From Rhizobium gallicum bv. gallicum R602sp (GTDB lineage Bacteria > Pseudomonadota > Alphaproteobacteria > Rhizobiales > Rhizobiaceae), in the NCBI RefSeq assembly GCF_000816845.1, contig NZ_CP006880.1, positions 310,001 to 374,000 on the forward strand: a stretch of 64,000 nucleotides of DNA, read 5' to 3'. The notes beneath the pieces are model-generated. The model saw nothing but the letters and a program-made list of their open reading frames with translations. It had not been told where the DNA came from and did not search any database. How positions within the stretch are numbered: position 1 is the stretch's first letter; the number at the start of each line of letters is the position of its first letter. The position numbers were made by a program, and so were the translations under genes. Shown here one piece after another: positions 25,853 to 35,316 of the stretch.

Positions 25853-26968
25853 ATGGAACGCAAACATGCCCTGGCTTTGGTAGGTCTCGTGGCAGCGGCT
25901 GGGGCAGCCGGTGCCTTTCTACTGGTTCTGGAACCCAAGAAGCTGGAGGCCGAGGCTGCTGACCCAAGGACGGCTTCACCGCTGGTAAGAGTGGCTGAGG
26001 CGGCGAGGACTGGAACAGCGGAACGCTCGTTTACCGGCGCGGTCGCTTCCCGGGTTCAGAGTAATCTCGGTTTTCGAGTTCCGGGCAAGATCGTTGAACG
26101 GATGGTGGATGTGGGACAGCAGGTCAGGCAAGGTCAGGCTCTGATGCGAATTGACGGGACCGATCTCCTGCTTGCGTTGACATCGAAGCGCAATACCGTC
26201 ACTGCAGCACGCGCCATTCTGGTCCAGGCGCAAGCAGACGAGAAACGCTATGCGGTGCTGGTGAAAAATGGTTTGGCCGCCACTCCACAGCGTTATGAAC
26301 AGGCGAAGGCGACTCTCGATACGGCAACGGCACAGCTTGCCGCGGCTGAAGCAGATGCCGAGGTTGCAGAAAATGAAGCCGCATACACGGTCTTGCTCGC
26401 AGACGCTGATGGAACCATAGTCCAGACGCTTGGAGATCCGGGACAGGTCGTGTCAGCGGGCCAGACGGTCGTTCAACTGGCGCAGGCGGGGCCGCGCGAG
26501 GCCGTTGTCTGGCTTCCGGAGACCCTGCGGCCGAAGATAGGCTCCGAAGCGCGGGCCAGTGTCTATGGATTCGAGGGGTTCAGCGGGAAGGCCAGGCTGC
26601 GCCAGATTTCCGACGCTGCCGATCCGCAGACGCGGACTTACGAAGCGCGTTATGTTCTCGAAGGCGATGCAGCTTCCGCCCCGCTCGGCTCCACCGTGAC
26701 AATCAGGATTATGGATGCGGACCGCCAGTCGGAGGTTGCCGTACCGGTCGGCGCTATCCTGGATGACGGCAGCCGGACAGGTGTGTGGGTGGTCGACAGC
26801 ACATCTTCATCCGTGAAGTTTACTCCGATCGAAGTGAAGCGGATCGGTGAAGAGACGGCGTTTGTCACCGGAGTGGGGGTTGGCCAACAGGTTGTCGCTC
26901 TTGGTGCGCATCTGCTTGAAAATGGCGCGGCCGTCAGGGTTGCCTCGCAGCCGGAGGTGACAAAGTAA
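25853..26968 (+). CDS. RND efflux periplasmic adaptor (membrane fusion protein)
   Basis: Periplasmic adaptor of 371 residues, anchored by an N-terminal hydrophobic segment (ALALVGLVAAAGAAGAFLLV) with no lipobox cysteine. The biotinyl-lipoyl half-motifs are FRVPGKIVERMVDVGQQVRQ and DADGTIVQTLGDPGQVVSAG, flanking an alpha-helical hairpin (about residues 100-170). Beta-barrel and membrane-proximal domains follow. It links the inner-membrane pump to an outer-membrane channel. No channel gene is present nearby, so a TolC-like protein encoded elsewhere is needed. Its stop overlaps the pump start by one base (TAATG). Confidence 0.93.
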   Translation: MERKHALALVGLVAAAGAAGAFLLVLEPKKLEAEAADPRTASPLVRVAEAARTGTAERSFTGAVASRVQSNLGFRVPGKIVERMVDVGQQVRQGQALMRIDGTDLLLALTSKRNTVTAARAILVQAQADEKRYAVLVKNGLAATPQRYEQAKATLDTATAQLAAAEADAEVAENEAAYTVLLADADGTIVQTLGDPGQVVSAGQTVVQLAQAGPREAVVWLPETLRPKIGSEARASVYGFEGFSGKARLRQISDAADPQTRTYEARYVLEGDAASAPLGSTVTIRIMDADRQSEVAVPVGAILDDGSRTGVWVVDSTSSSVKFTPIEVKRIGEETAFVTGVGVGQQVVALGAHLLENGAAVRVASQPEVTK

Positions 26969-29900
26969 TGAACTTCAATCTTTCTGCCATCGCCGTTCGC
27001 GAACGTGCCGTCACCTTGTTCTTCATTGTTCTGCTGGCGGCCGCCGGAGCCTACGCCTTCGTCAAGCTGGGGCGTGCTGAGGATCCTTCCTTCACCATCA
27101 AGACACTGACGGTCACGTCAGTCTGGCCAGGTGCCACAGCGCGCGAAATGCAGGATCTTGTGGCTGAGCCACTCGAAAAACGCATTCAAGAGCTGACCTG
27201 GTACGACCGCGTCGAGACGACAACGCGACCGGGCTACGCCTTTCTGACGGTCACGCTCAAGGATAACACGCCAGCCTCTGCCGTCGAAGAGGAGTTCTAC
27301 CAGGCGCGCAAGAAGCTCGGTGACGAAGCCCGAAATTTACCCCCTGGCGTTATTGGTCCGTTCGTCAACGACGAATATTCCGATGTGAGCTTCGGCCTCT
27401 ATGTCTTGAAGGCAAAGGGCATGCCGATGCGCGACCTCGTGCGGCAGGCAGAGACCATCCGCCAGGATCTCTTGCATGTTCCGGGCATCAAGAAAATCAA
27501 CATCGTCGGAGAACGCCCCGAACAGATCTTCGTCGAGTTTTCATACGCGAAGCTGGCAACGCTTGGCATATCGGCTCAGGACATCGCCACAGCTTTGCAG
27601 AGACAGAACACAGTCACGCCCGCGGGATCGATTGACACAAGAGGTCCCCAGGTCTTCATCCGGTTCGACGGGGCTTACAACAGCGTCCAATCGATCGCCG
27701 ATACGCCGATCGTGGCAGCTGGCCGGACGCTGAGGCTCTCCGACATCGCAGACGTACGGCGGGGCTACGAGGATCCCGCAACCTACGTCATCCGCCATGA
27801 GGGCGAGCCGACAATCATGCTCGCAGCGGTGATGCAGGCGGGCTGGAACGGACTTGATCTCGGCAAGGCGCTTGAAGCTCGCTCTGCTGCGATTTCGCAG
27901 GCATTGCCGCTGGGGATGACGCTCACCAAGGTCAGCGATCAGGCCGTCAACATCCAAGAGGCGGTCGGCGAGTTTATGCTCAAGTTCGCGATGGCGCTCG
28001 GTGTCGTGCTGTTCGTCAGTTTGATCGCACTCGGTTGGCGCGTCGGCATTGTCGTGGCGCTTGCTGTGCCGCTGACGCTCGCCGTCGTCTTCCTCATCAT
28101 GCTGGAGACCGGACGGTTTTTCGATCGTATCACGCTTGGCGCGTTGATTCTCGCACTGGGCCTTCTCGTGGACGACGCGATCATCGCGATCGAGATAATG
28201 GTCGTGAAGATGGAAGAGGGCATGGACCGCATCAAGGCGGCAGCCTATGCCTGGAGCCATACGGCGGCGCCGATGCTGTCGGGCACACTCGTCACGATCA
28301 TCGGGCTGATGCCCGTGGGATTCGCGAAATCAACGGCTGGTGAGTACGCTGGCAACATCTTCTGGGTCGTCGGTTTTGCGCTGATCGTATCCTGGATTAT
28401 CGCTGTCACCTTTACGCCCTACCTCGGCGTAAAGATGCTGCCGAACTTCAGACCAGTCGAGGGCGGTCATCACGCCATCTACGATACGCCGAACTACCGT
28501 CGCCTGCGTTCCGTCATCGAGTTCGCCGTCCGCCATAAATTTATGGTCTGCGCCGTGGTTGGCATCACCATGGCCGTCTCGGTTGTCGGGATGGGCGGTG
28601 TTAAGCAGCAGTTCTTCCCGACATCGGACCGTCCCGAGGTGCTGGTTGAAGTGCGCATGCCCGAAGGCACGAGCATCGAGGCCACAACATCAGCGGTGAA
28701 GAAAGTCGAAGACTGGCTACAGGCTCAGCCAGAGACAAAAATCGTCACCAGCTATGTAGGGCAGGGCGCACCCCGGTTCTTCTTTGCCATGGCTCCGGAA
28801 TTGCCTGACCCTGCCTTTGCAAAGGTCGTCGTTCTCACGCCCGATGCCCACGCACGCGAAGAACTGAAGCACCGCCTTCGTGCCGCCATATCGGAGGGTC
28901 TTGTTCCCGGGGCCTCGGTTCGCGTGACCCAGCTAGTATTTGGACCGTACACGCCGTTCCCAGTCGAGTTTCGGATCATGGGGCCTGACCAGGATGAACT
29001 CTACAAGATCTCCGAGCAGGCTCTGGCAATCATGAAAACTGTGCCCGATGTCCGGCAGGCCAACCGCGACTGGGGCAACCGCACCCCTGTCCTGCGATTT
29101 GTCCCGGACCAGGAAAGGCTGAACCTGATTGGCCTTTCACCTTCGGAGGCAGCTCAACAGATGCAGTTGCTCTTGAGCGGCATCCCTGTCACGCAGGTGC
29201 GCGACAATATCCGCAATGTGCCCGTCGTAGCACGCAGCGCAGGCGAGAATCGTCTCGATCCATCACGGCTTGCCGACTTTTCGCTGATGAGCCGGAATGG
29301 CCGTCAAGTTCCGCTGGATCAGATCGGGCATTCCGAGATTCAGTTCGAGGAACCGATCCTGAAGCGTCGCGATCGGACGCCGGTCATCACTATCAGGTCG
29401 GACATCAATGAGGCGACGCAGCCCCCAGAGGTTTCGCAACAGGTCATGAAGGCCCTTCAGCCGCTGATCGCATCGCTTCCCGTCGGATACCGCATCGAGA
29501 TGGGCGGCAACATCGAGGAATCCCTCAAAGCCAACGTCGCGCTGGTCCAGGTCTTCCCGCTGATGATTGCAGCTATGTTGATCGTCATCATCCTGCAGGT
29601 TCGTAGCCTATCGACAATGACAATGGTGATGCTGACCGCACCCCTTGGCCTGGCCGGGGTGGTCCCAACCTTGCTGCTGTTCAATCAACCGTTCGGATTC
29701 AACGCCATTCTCGGGTTGATCGGACTGGCAGGTATCCTCATGCGAAATACGCTGATCCTGACAGAGCAGATCAAGGAGAACCAGGCGGTCGGACTCGACG
29801 ACTATCACGCCGTCATCGAGGCGACGGTGCAGCGCACGCGCCCTGTCATCTTGACTGCACTTGCTGCAATTCTGGCATTTATACCGTTGACGTCTTCGGT

Positions 29901-30078
29901 ATTCTGGGGGTCGATGGCCTATACCCTAATTGGTGGCACGGCGGCTGGCACAGTCATGATCTTGCTCTTCCTCCCGGCGCTCTACGCTGTGTGGTTTCGG
30001 ATCAAACCACCCAAAGCAGAGGGGAAAGAGAAAACGGTCGAACATCGGGTACAGCCGATAGCACTGGCGGCAGAATAG
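26968..30078 (+). CDS. RND efflux transporter inner-membrane pump
   Basis: Proton-driven multidrug-type exporter of 1036 residues, the family norm. It has twelve membrane spans in two repeats. The N-terminal block is FNLSAIAVRERAVTLFFIVL. The proton-relay region of TM4 shows ALGLLVDDAIIAIEIMVVKM with the Asp pair, and the second half shows AILGLIGLAGILMRNTLILT. The porter-domain motif LTWYDRVETTTRPGYAFLTV is clear. It lies in the group of pumps without a third gene in the operon. It is co-transcribed with the adaptor under the divergent TetR; substrates are unknown. Confidence 0.94.
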   Translation: MNFNLSAIAVRERAVTLFFIVLLAAAGAYAFVKLGRAEDPSFTIKTLTVTSVWPGATAREMQDLVAEPLEKRIQELTWYDRVETTTRPGYAFLTVTLKDNTPASAVEEEFYQARKKLGDEARNLPPGVIGPFVNDEYSDVSFGLYVLKAKGMPMRDLVRQAETIRQDLLHVPGIKKINIVGERPEQIFVEFSYAKLATLGISAQDIATALQRQNTVTPAGSIDTRGPQVFIRFDGAYNSVQSIADTPIVAAGRTLRLSDIADVRRGYEDPATYVIRHEGEPTIMLAAVMQAGWNGLDLGKALEARSAAISQALPLGMTLTKVSDQAVNIQEAVGEFMLKFAMALGVVLFVSLIALGWRVGIVVALAVPLTLAVVFLIMLETGRFFDRITLGALILALGLLVDDAIIAIEIMVVKMEEGMDRIKAAAYAWSHTAAPMLSGTLVTIIGLMPVGFAKSTAGEYAGNIFWVVGFALIVSWIIAVTFTPYLGVKMLPNFRPVEGGHHAIYDTPNYRRLRSVIEFAVRHKFMVCAVVGITMAVSVVGMGGVKQQFFPTSDRPEVLVEVRMPEGTSIEATTSAVKKVEDWLQAQPETKIVTSYVGQGAPRFFFAMAPELPDPAFAKVVVLTPDAHAREELKHRLRAAISEGLVPGASVRVTQLVFGPYTPFPVEFRIMGPDQDELYKISEQALAIMKTVPDVRQANRDWGNRTPVLRFVPDQERLNLIGLSPSEAAQQMQLLLSGIPVTQVRDNIRNVPVVARSAGENRLDPSRLADFSLMSRNGRQVPLDQIGHSEIQFEEPILKRRDRTPVITIRSDINEATQPPEVSQQVMKALQPLIASLPVGYRIEMGGNIEESLKANVALVQVFPLMIAAMLIVIILQVRSLSTMTMVMLTAPLGLAGVVPTLLLFNQPFGFNAILGLIGLAGILMRNTLILTEQIKENQAVGLDDYHAVIEATVQRTRPVILTALAAILAFIPLTSSVFWGSMAYTLIGGTAAGTVMILLFLPALYAVWFRIKPPKAEGKEKTVEHRVQPIALAAE

Positions 30079-30086
30079 GGGCGTCC

Positions 30087-30719
30087 GTGCCACGTATCAT
30101 GATCCCACAGGGCCGCTCTGGCACCGAAGTCGACACGTGGCGCGAGCGCATACTCAATGTGGCGGAAGAGCACTTTCGCCGCATCGGTTACGAGAAGACA
30201 TCCGTGGCCGACATAGCTTCGTGCCTGGGGATGAGCAGTGCCAATATATACCGCTTTTTCCCCTCAAGGGCGGCTATCAACCAGTGTATCTGTGACCGCT
30301 TCGTTGGGCAGACTATCCAGCTAGCCGCCGCAGTCGCTCGGCGAGATGCGCCGGCCCATGACAAGCTCAGGAGACTTTTCAATCTGCTGTTTGAGGAGAG
30401 AAGAAGGCAGCTTATCGAGGAGAAGTACGTCCATGACCTGGTTGTCGCAGCGACGATAGAAAACTGGGCGATTATGAGCATCCATGGCAGTCGTCTCGTG
30501 ACCATGGTCCAGAAGATCATCGAAGAAGGAACTGAAGCAGGCGACCTTTCAGTCAATGATGCAGTTGAAGCTGCTCGAAGTGCGATGAACGCCTTCTTAT
30601 CGTTCTATCACCCAGTCCTTGTCGAGGCGCGGCTTCGAGACGCCGAGGCGGCCAAACAAGGCCCTGATCAGCAGATCAGCTTCATTCTTTCCGCTCTGGA
30701 TGGGTATCGCGCCTCGTAG
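30087..30719 (+). CDS. TetR family regulator downstream of the RND pump
   Basis: Regulator of about 210 residues with the HTH WRERILNVAEEHFRRIGYEK, TSVADIASCLGMSSANIYRF and FPSRAAINQ, typical of a TetR subgroup that often follows RND pump genes. The start is taken as GTG at 30087 because AGGGG lies a few bases upstream; ATG at 30099 is possible. It begins eight bases after the pump stop, so it is in the same operon. With another TetR at the head of the operon, the pump appears to have two TetR proteins, one divergent and one co-transcribed. Confidence 0.9.
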   Translation: MPRIMIPQGRSGTEVDTWRERILNVAEEHFRRIGYEKTSVADIASCLGMSSANIYRFFPSRAAINQCICDRFVGQTIQLAAAVARRDAPAHDKLRRLFNLLFEERRRQLIEEKYVHDLVVAATIENWAIMSIHGSRLVTMVQKIIEEGTEAGDLSVNDAVEAARSAMNAFLSFYHPVLVEARLRDAEAAKQGPDQQISFILSALDGYRAS

Positions 30720-31047
30720 GTCGTCGGTCATATAACTCTGCCCTCACCGATGAGCGCCGGGAAAGATGCGACGCCTAACGCTGTGCGCAACAATTTACGC
30801 AGGAGCTGGATTTTCAGGAAATCTATGGAGTCTTCCATGGCGCACCTGCAAATGGCCGTCACGCTTCGCGGAATTCAACCATTTGATCGGTTTGTCGCCC
30901 AAGGCGCTCCCATTCACCTGCCCTCTGCTTCTCGCTTTCCTTCTCGGCTGCCGCGTACAAAGCATGAAGGCTTGCGGGGGAGCGCAACTTCGGAACCTTA
31001 CCGTAGCAAGCCGCGTTTGCGAAAGGGCCCCTGCAAAAGGTTTCGAC
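30720..31047. other. Intergenic interval without a supported gene
   Basis: No start with a ribosome site fits here. The downstream frame stays open through this stretch, but the extra N-terminus is arginine- and cysteine-rich and unlike a leader. A minus-strand frame ending at 30859 has a charged tail, but no start or domain supports it. It probably holds the promoter of the fusion gene. Confidence 0.5.
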
Positions 31048-33591
31048 ATGCCGAAAGAGACAAATCGCCCGGCCATTCTCATCACGGGCTCGGCCGGCTT
31101 CCTGGGACAGGCGATCGCGCACGGTCTGAGTAATCGATATCGCGTCATTGGATTCGACGTCGCCGCCCCGAAAGGGCCGTCGGACAGCTTCGAGACAATC
31201 GAGGTTGACCTCACGTCCGACGACAGTGTCACCGCGGCAGTGGAGGCGGCCCGCGAGCGTAGTGGCGGTCGCTTGGCCTCGGTAATCCATCTCGCCGCCT
31301 ACTACGACACAACCGGCAAGAGCAACCCCAAATATCATACCGTCAATGTTCAGGGAACGCGCCGGCTGCTCGCCGCGCTGCAAAATCTTGAGACCGAGCA
31401 GTTCGTCTATTCAAGCACGCTGCTGGTGCACGCTCCGAGCCCGCGCAAAGGCGTGCGGATCAACGAGGACTCTCCGCTCGAGCCGTCCTGGGCCTATCCA
31501 AAGTCGAAGGCAGAGACCGAAGCGCTGGTTGCGAAGGAACGCGGCAAGATCAAGACGGTGATCCTGCGGCTTGCCGGCGTCTATGACGAGGATTGCCGCG
31601 CCGCTTTCATCGCCCAACAGATCGCCCGTATCTTCGAGCGGCTTCCGACCGCCTATCTGTTCAGTGGCGATCCGGGAGCAGGGCAGCCCTACCTGCACAA
31701 GGATGACCTTGTCGACGCAATTGTGCGCACCGTCGAGCGCCGCACCACGCTTTCCGATGAAAGCGTGGTGCTGATCGGCGAGGAAGAAACCCTGTCCTAC
31801 GAGGAGCTGCAGAAGCGTATCGGCCGGCTGCTTCATCGCCAGGACTGGAACACGCTCGTGCTGCCGAAAAGCCTCGCCAAGGCTGGCGTATGGATGCAGA
31901 CGGAGGTGCTCGACCAGGACACCGACATCCGGCCATGGATGATCGAGACCTCCGACGACCACTACGAGATAGACATATCCCGGGCCCGCGCGCTCATCGG
32001 CTGGGAACCCCGGCACAGCCTGGCTGCCACGCTGCCGGAAATGATCCGGCGGCTGAAAGAAGATCCAACCGACTGGTATGCGAAGAACAAGCTCGAATCC
32101 TCCGTTGTGGCGGCCTCCAAGCCGGAGATCGAAGAGGCAAAGAAGCGCCTGCGAGCGCCGCTCGAGCGCAGTGATGAGGAAGTCGAAGCCGCCGTGGAGC
32201 GACACCGGCTTTGGACGCTCTGGGCGCCACTGGCGAACGTGGCGCTCGGACTATGGCTCGTCGCCTCGCCAATGACGCTCGGTCTCTTTGATCCGGTCGT
32301 CGCCCCGTTCCCGCCAGCGCTGGGGCACGAGATCGCGGAGCCGGCCATCCGCGATGCGCGTCTGGGCGCAAGCGAGGTCCTGTCCGGTCTGCTTGTGGTG
32401 ACATTCGCTCTACTGGGGATGTACCGCCGCTGGTCCTCGGTACAATGGATCACAGCGCTTCTCGGCGTCTGGGTGATGTTCGCCCCGCTCGTCTTCTGGA
32501 CGACAAGTGCGGCCGCCTACGCAACCGACACACTCGCAGGCATTTTGATCGTCGCCTTTGCCGTGATGATCCCGCCGACGCCAGGAATTCGCGCGCGGGC
32601 GCTCGCGGCGGACGACGACCGCCCTCTCGGTTGGAGCTATTCGCCGTCCGCGTTCACTCAACGCCTCCCGATCGTGGCGCTCGCTTTCGTCGGCCTGTTC
32701 GTCTCGCGCTATCTCGCCGCTTACCAGTTGGGCCATATCGACGGCCTCTGGGATCCGTTCTTCGGCCCGGGCGAGGCGTCCGTTCGCAATGGCAGCGAGG
32801 CCGTCGTTACCTCCTGGGTGTCGAAAGGCTTTCCGATCGCCGATGCCGGGCTCGGGGCCTTCGCCTACGCGCTCGATATTCTCGCCGGCGCGATCGGCGA
32901 CCGCCGCCGCTGGCGCACGATGCCCTGGATGGTGCTGCTGTTCGGCCTGCTGATTGTGCCGCTTGGCGCGGTGAGCGTCTCCTTTATCATCATTCAGCCG
33001 CCCCTGATCGGCGCGCTGTGCACGCTTTGCATCATCCAGGCGGCCGTCACGGTCGTGCTCATCCCCTATTCGATCGACGAGGTGCTGGCGACGGTCCAGT
33101 ATTTGTGGAGAGCCAAGAGGGCGGGCGAGCCCCTCTGGCGGACATTCTGGATGGGCGGTCCCGCGCTTTCGGAAAACCAGACGCCCGGACCCGATCTAGA
33201 CCGTCCGGCTGCGCAGCTATTGAAGGAATTCATCACCGGCGGTGTGAACTTTCCCTGGACGCTGGTCACGAGCGTCCTGCTCGGCGCGCTATTGATGACG
33301 ACACCGCTCGTCTTCGGTAGCAATCCGCCTCTCTATTACAGCGACCATGTCGCTGGCTGCACCGTCATACTGGTTGCCATCATTGCGATGGCGGAGGTCG
33401 TTCGGCCGGTGCGTTTCCTTAATGGGGCGCTCGGCGCATGGGTCGCGGCATCGCCGTTTCTACTTGGCGGCGGCGGAATGGTGGGCACTTTGGCGGACGT
33501 GGCGATAGGGCTGGCCCTGGTGGTGCTCAGCCTGCCACGCGGGACGCGCAGCGAAGAGCACTATGGCGGCTGGGACCGGGCAATTGTCTGA
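31048..33591 (+). CDS. Fusion protein: extended SDR, SPW, VKOR-like and SPW domains
   Basis: Unusual 847-residue protein. Residues 1-330 form an NAD-dependent epimerase/dehydratase-type extended SDR: GSAGFLG at 14-20, catalytic Y150 and K154 in YPKSK, and GDPGAGQPYLHKDDLVDAIV. A charged linker follows. Residues about 388-510 are a first SPW-type four-helix membrane module (LWLVASPMTLGLFDP, LLGVWVMFAPLVFW). Residues about 537-700 resemble a vitamin K epoxide reductase membrane domain with one CTLC motif (C658, C661) and no loop cysteines. Residues 733-847 are a second SPW module (GAWVAASPFLLGG). The start is ATG at 31048, seven bases after AAAAGG. The protein is predicted to sit in the inner membrane with the SDR in the cytoplasm; its function is unknown. 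Confidence 0.88.
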   Translation: MPKETNRPAILITGSAGFLGQAIAHGLSNRYRVIGFDVAAPKGPSDSFETIEVDLTSDDSVTAAVEAARERSGGRLASVIHLAAYYDTTGKSNPKYHTVNVQGTRRLLAALQNLETEQFVYSSTLLVHAPSPRKGVRINEDSPLEPSWAYPKSKAETEALVAKERGKIKTVILRLAGVYDEDCRAAFIAQQIARIFERLPTAYLFSGDPGAGQPYLHKDDLVDAIVRTVERRTTLSDESVVLIGEEETLSYEELQKRIGRLLHRQDWNTLVLPKSLAKAGVWMQTEVLDQDTDIRPWMIETSDDHYEIDISRARALIGWEPRHSLAATLPEMIRRLKEDPTDWYAKNKLESSVVAASKPEIEEAKKRLRAPLERSDEEVEAAVERHRLWTLWAPLANVALGLWLVASPMTLGLFDPVVAPFPPALGHEIAEPAIRDARLGASEVLSGLLVVTFALLGMYRRWSSVQWITALLGVWVMFAPLVFWTTSAAAYATDTLAGILIVAFAVMIPPTPGIRARALAADDDRPLGWSYSPSAFTQRLPIVALAFVGLFVSRYLAAYQLGHIDGLWDPFFGPGEASVRNGSEAVVTSWVSKGFPIADAGLGAFAYALDILAGAIGDRRRWRTMPWMVLLFGLLIVPLGAVSVSFIIIQPPLIGALCTLCIIQAAVTVVLIPYSIDEVLATVQYLWRAKRAGEPLWRTFWMGGPALSENQTPGPDLDRPAAQLLKEFITGGVNFPWTLVTSVLLGALLMTTPLVFGSNPPLYYSDHVAGCTVILVAIIAMAEVVRPVRFLNGALGAWVAASPFLLGGGGMVGTLADVAIGLALVVLSLPRGTRSEEHYGGWDRAIV

Positions 33592-33667
33592 ACTGCGCAA
33601 GTTCGGCTGTTTTCTCGGGTGAGGCATTGCCGCATGGCGAGCCTGCCGCGCCGCGCGTCATCCTGTT

Positions 33668-34447
33668 TCAGGTCATCTCCGCAAGCGCCATGATGAGCAG
33701 GAAACCGAAGGCGCTGGCAACCGCCGATGACTGCTGGAACTGATGCGATTCCGCCTCGGGCACGAGGTCGGTGATCGTAAGGTAGAACATGCCGCCCGCC
33801 CCCATCGCAAAAAGAAAACCTAGAACTGCCTCTGGGAGTCCCCTCAGTAGAAACCACCCCGTGAAGGTTGAGACGAACACGGAAAGGCCGATCAACGAGG
33901 TCCAGCCGAGAATTTGCCAATTTGCATCGTTCTCCTCCTCGTCGAGGACCAACTCACCAATGCTCATGCCCTCGCTCAGATTGTCGATGCATATCGCCAA
34001 CCCCACAATCAGCGCGACGCCAGGTTCGAAGGCGACGCCGATGCCGATGATCATCCCTTCGATAAGTTCCTCGGCGCTCGTGCCGCTGGCGAGCACGGCA
34101 ACGTTGCTGCCGCGGGGTCTCTTGCGCCGGTGCAAACGATCGACCTCGCGCTTCTGATCCGCCTCCGGTCCTGCCGTTCGCCAGCGATTGACGTAAAGGT
34201 CGAGAATGTAGACGAGAGTGAGGCCGATGAGAAAACCGCCGGCCACGAGTGGGACAGATGCCCATTCAAGGGATTTTGGCATCATCTCGAATGCGAAAGT
34301 GCCAAGTAGGACGCCGGCTGCAAAGCCGACAGCAATCGAAAGCAGCAGGCTCGACGGTCGGATGCAGATCGTCACCAGGCCGCCAAGCGGCGACGCAAGA
34401 GCCGCGGCGGAGGCTACTCCCAACATGATTAGCAGATCATTGTCCAT
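33668..34447 (-). CDS. ZIP family divalent metal transporter, divergent
   Basis: Membrane protein of about 259 residues with eight likely spans and a positively charged middle loop (KREVDRLHRRKRPRG, about residues 105-120), as in ZIP permeases. The two metal-site helices are altered: SAEELIEGMIIG replaces the usual HNxPEG block, and CIDNLSEGMSIG replaces the second HNIPEG block. The histidines are thus exchanged for acidic residues while the EG pairs remain. This suggests an intact but changed metal selectivity. The start is ATG at 34447; the ribosome site is weak. It is convergent with the fusion gene and about 76 bases from it. Confidence 0.82.
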   Translation of the reverse strand: MDNDLLIMLGVASAAALASPLGGLVTICIRPSSLLLSIAVGFAAGVLLGTFAFEMMPKSLEWASVPLVAGGFLIGLTLVYILDLYVNRWRTAGPEADQKREVDRLHRRKRPRGSNVAVLASGTSAEELIEGMIIGIGVAFEPGVALIVGLAICIDNLSEGMSIGELVLDEEENDANWQILGWTSLIGLSVFVSTFTGWFLLRGLPEAVLGFLFAMGAGGMFYLTITDLVPEAESHQFQQSSAVASAFGFLLIMALAEMT

Positions 34448-34736
34448 CACCGCCGCCCAGACATGGCTCAGCCAGCATTCTTTTCCGGTGAACTTCCTCG
34501 GCAACAGGCGGGAGCGGTGTTTGCCTGATGGCGGCGACGGCGCCAAGAGTGACAGTACCGCCCGCAATTGCCGGCTGCCAGAAATAGTTTATCAATATGG
34601 TCGCCCATCCAATGTCGTAAGGCGATCGCGAAGCGCCAAAAGCCAAAACGGTCAGGCCGGTAGAGTTCCAATCTTGCGAGAATTCAGCGCCCAATTGAGC
34701 GGCGGTCGCACTCACGAGCTTTCTTCCAAATCCCAC
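34437..34736 (-). CDS. Possible small membrane protein, weakly supported
   Basis: A 99-residue frame beginning at GTG 34736 and ending inside the start region of the ZIP gene. It contains one hydrophobic stretch (WATILINYFWQPAIAGGTVT). It has no clear ribosome site and no family was recognised. It could be a real upstream partner of the ZIP gene or a chance frame. Confidence 0.25.
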   Translation of the reverse strand: MGFGRKLVSATAAQLGAEFSQDWNSTGLTVLAFGASRSPYDIGWATILINYFWQPAIAGGTVTLGAVAAIRQTPLPPVAEEVHRKRMLAEPCLGGGDGQ

Positions 34737-34950
34737 GTTGACATGCCGTGAGCTGACGGGCCGCTGTATTGCGTTCCTGCATAGGCCGGCCCCAAAAGCT
34801 AAGATTTAACCCAAACCTTAGGCGCAGATCCTGTGTCATCGGATATGTGTCGCGGATTCTAATCCTTTCAAGGCGATGAAGTCGGTTGGCATCGTGCGGA
34901 TGCGAACTGCGGCACACGCTCGAGCCCCCCAAGTTGGACGTTTCGCAACT

Positions 34951-35127
34951 CCAGCGAGGCTTGTATCGAGGAAATGGAGGCCAGCCGCCTTGAATTTTCC
35001 TACAAGATCGATCGCGTCCTGCAGGGTCTTCGTCACGGCCGTCAAACTCGATGACGCCGCAGCGAGCGGTCAGCGGACGGTCCTCGGGCCAGACTTCACG
35101 AACGGCCGCAACCTTTTCGAACTGATC
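34951..35127 (-). pseudogene. Old Yellow Enzyme (NADH:flavin oxidoreductase) fragment
   Basis: Reading down the minus strand from 35127 gives DQFEKVAAVREVWPEDRPLT, then ARCGVIEFDGRDE. After a frameshift comes TLQDAIDLVGKFKAAGLHFL with DTSLA. Together these match the middle of Old Yellow Enzyme-type flavoproteins (the R-x-G-V-I-E-x-D-G-R-D-E and L-D-F-L-D-V-S region). Both ends of the gene are missing. It is one of several redox-enzyme relics in this part of the window. The flanking bases to 35316 hold nothing recognisable. Confidence 0.7.
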
Positions 35128-35316
35128 GGCGGTTTGCCCCTGCCTTCGTGAAAGCCCACCCGCTTCATGCCGGTCACGCGCTGCCGCTATCCAGTGGCGT
35201 ACCGGTGCGGGGTAGCGCGTCCTTCCACCCTCATCCTCGAAAGTGAGGATGAGGAGCGTAAAGGGCTGCCCCTCCTTGGGCGCCCAAGCGTTCTGATCGC
35301 ATCGATAGGGATCGCT

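Noticed and set aside
27541-28260. Minus-strand frame inside the RND pump gene.
   Set aside because: Composition is typical of antisense shadow, and the pump is unambiguous.
30859-31383. Minus-strand frame with a charged tail (LYAAAEKESEKQRAGEWERL).
   Set aside because: Most of it lies opposite the SDR domain of the fusion gene; it has no start site and no recognised family.
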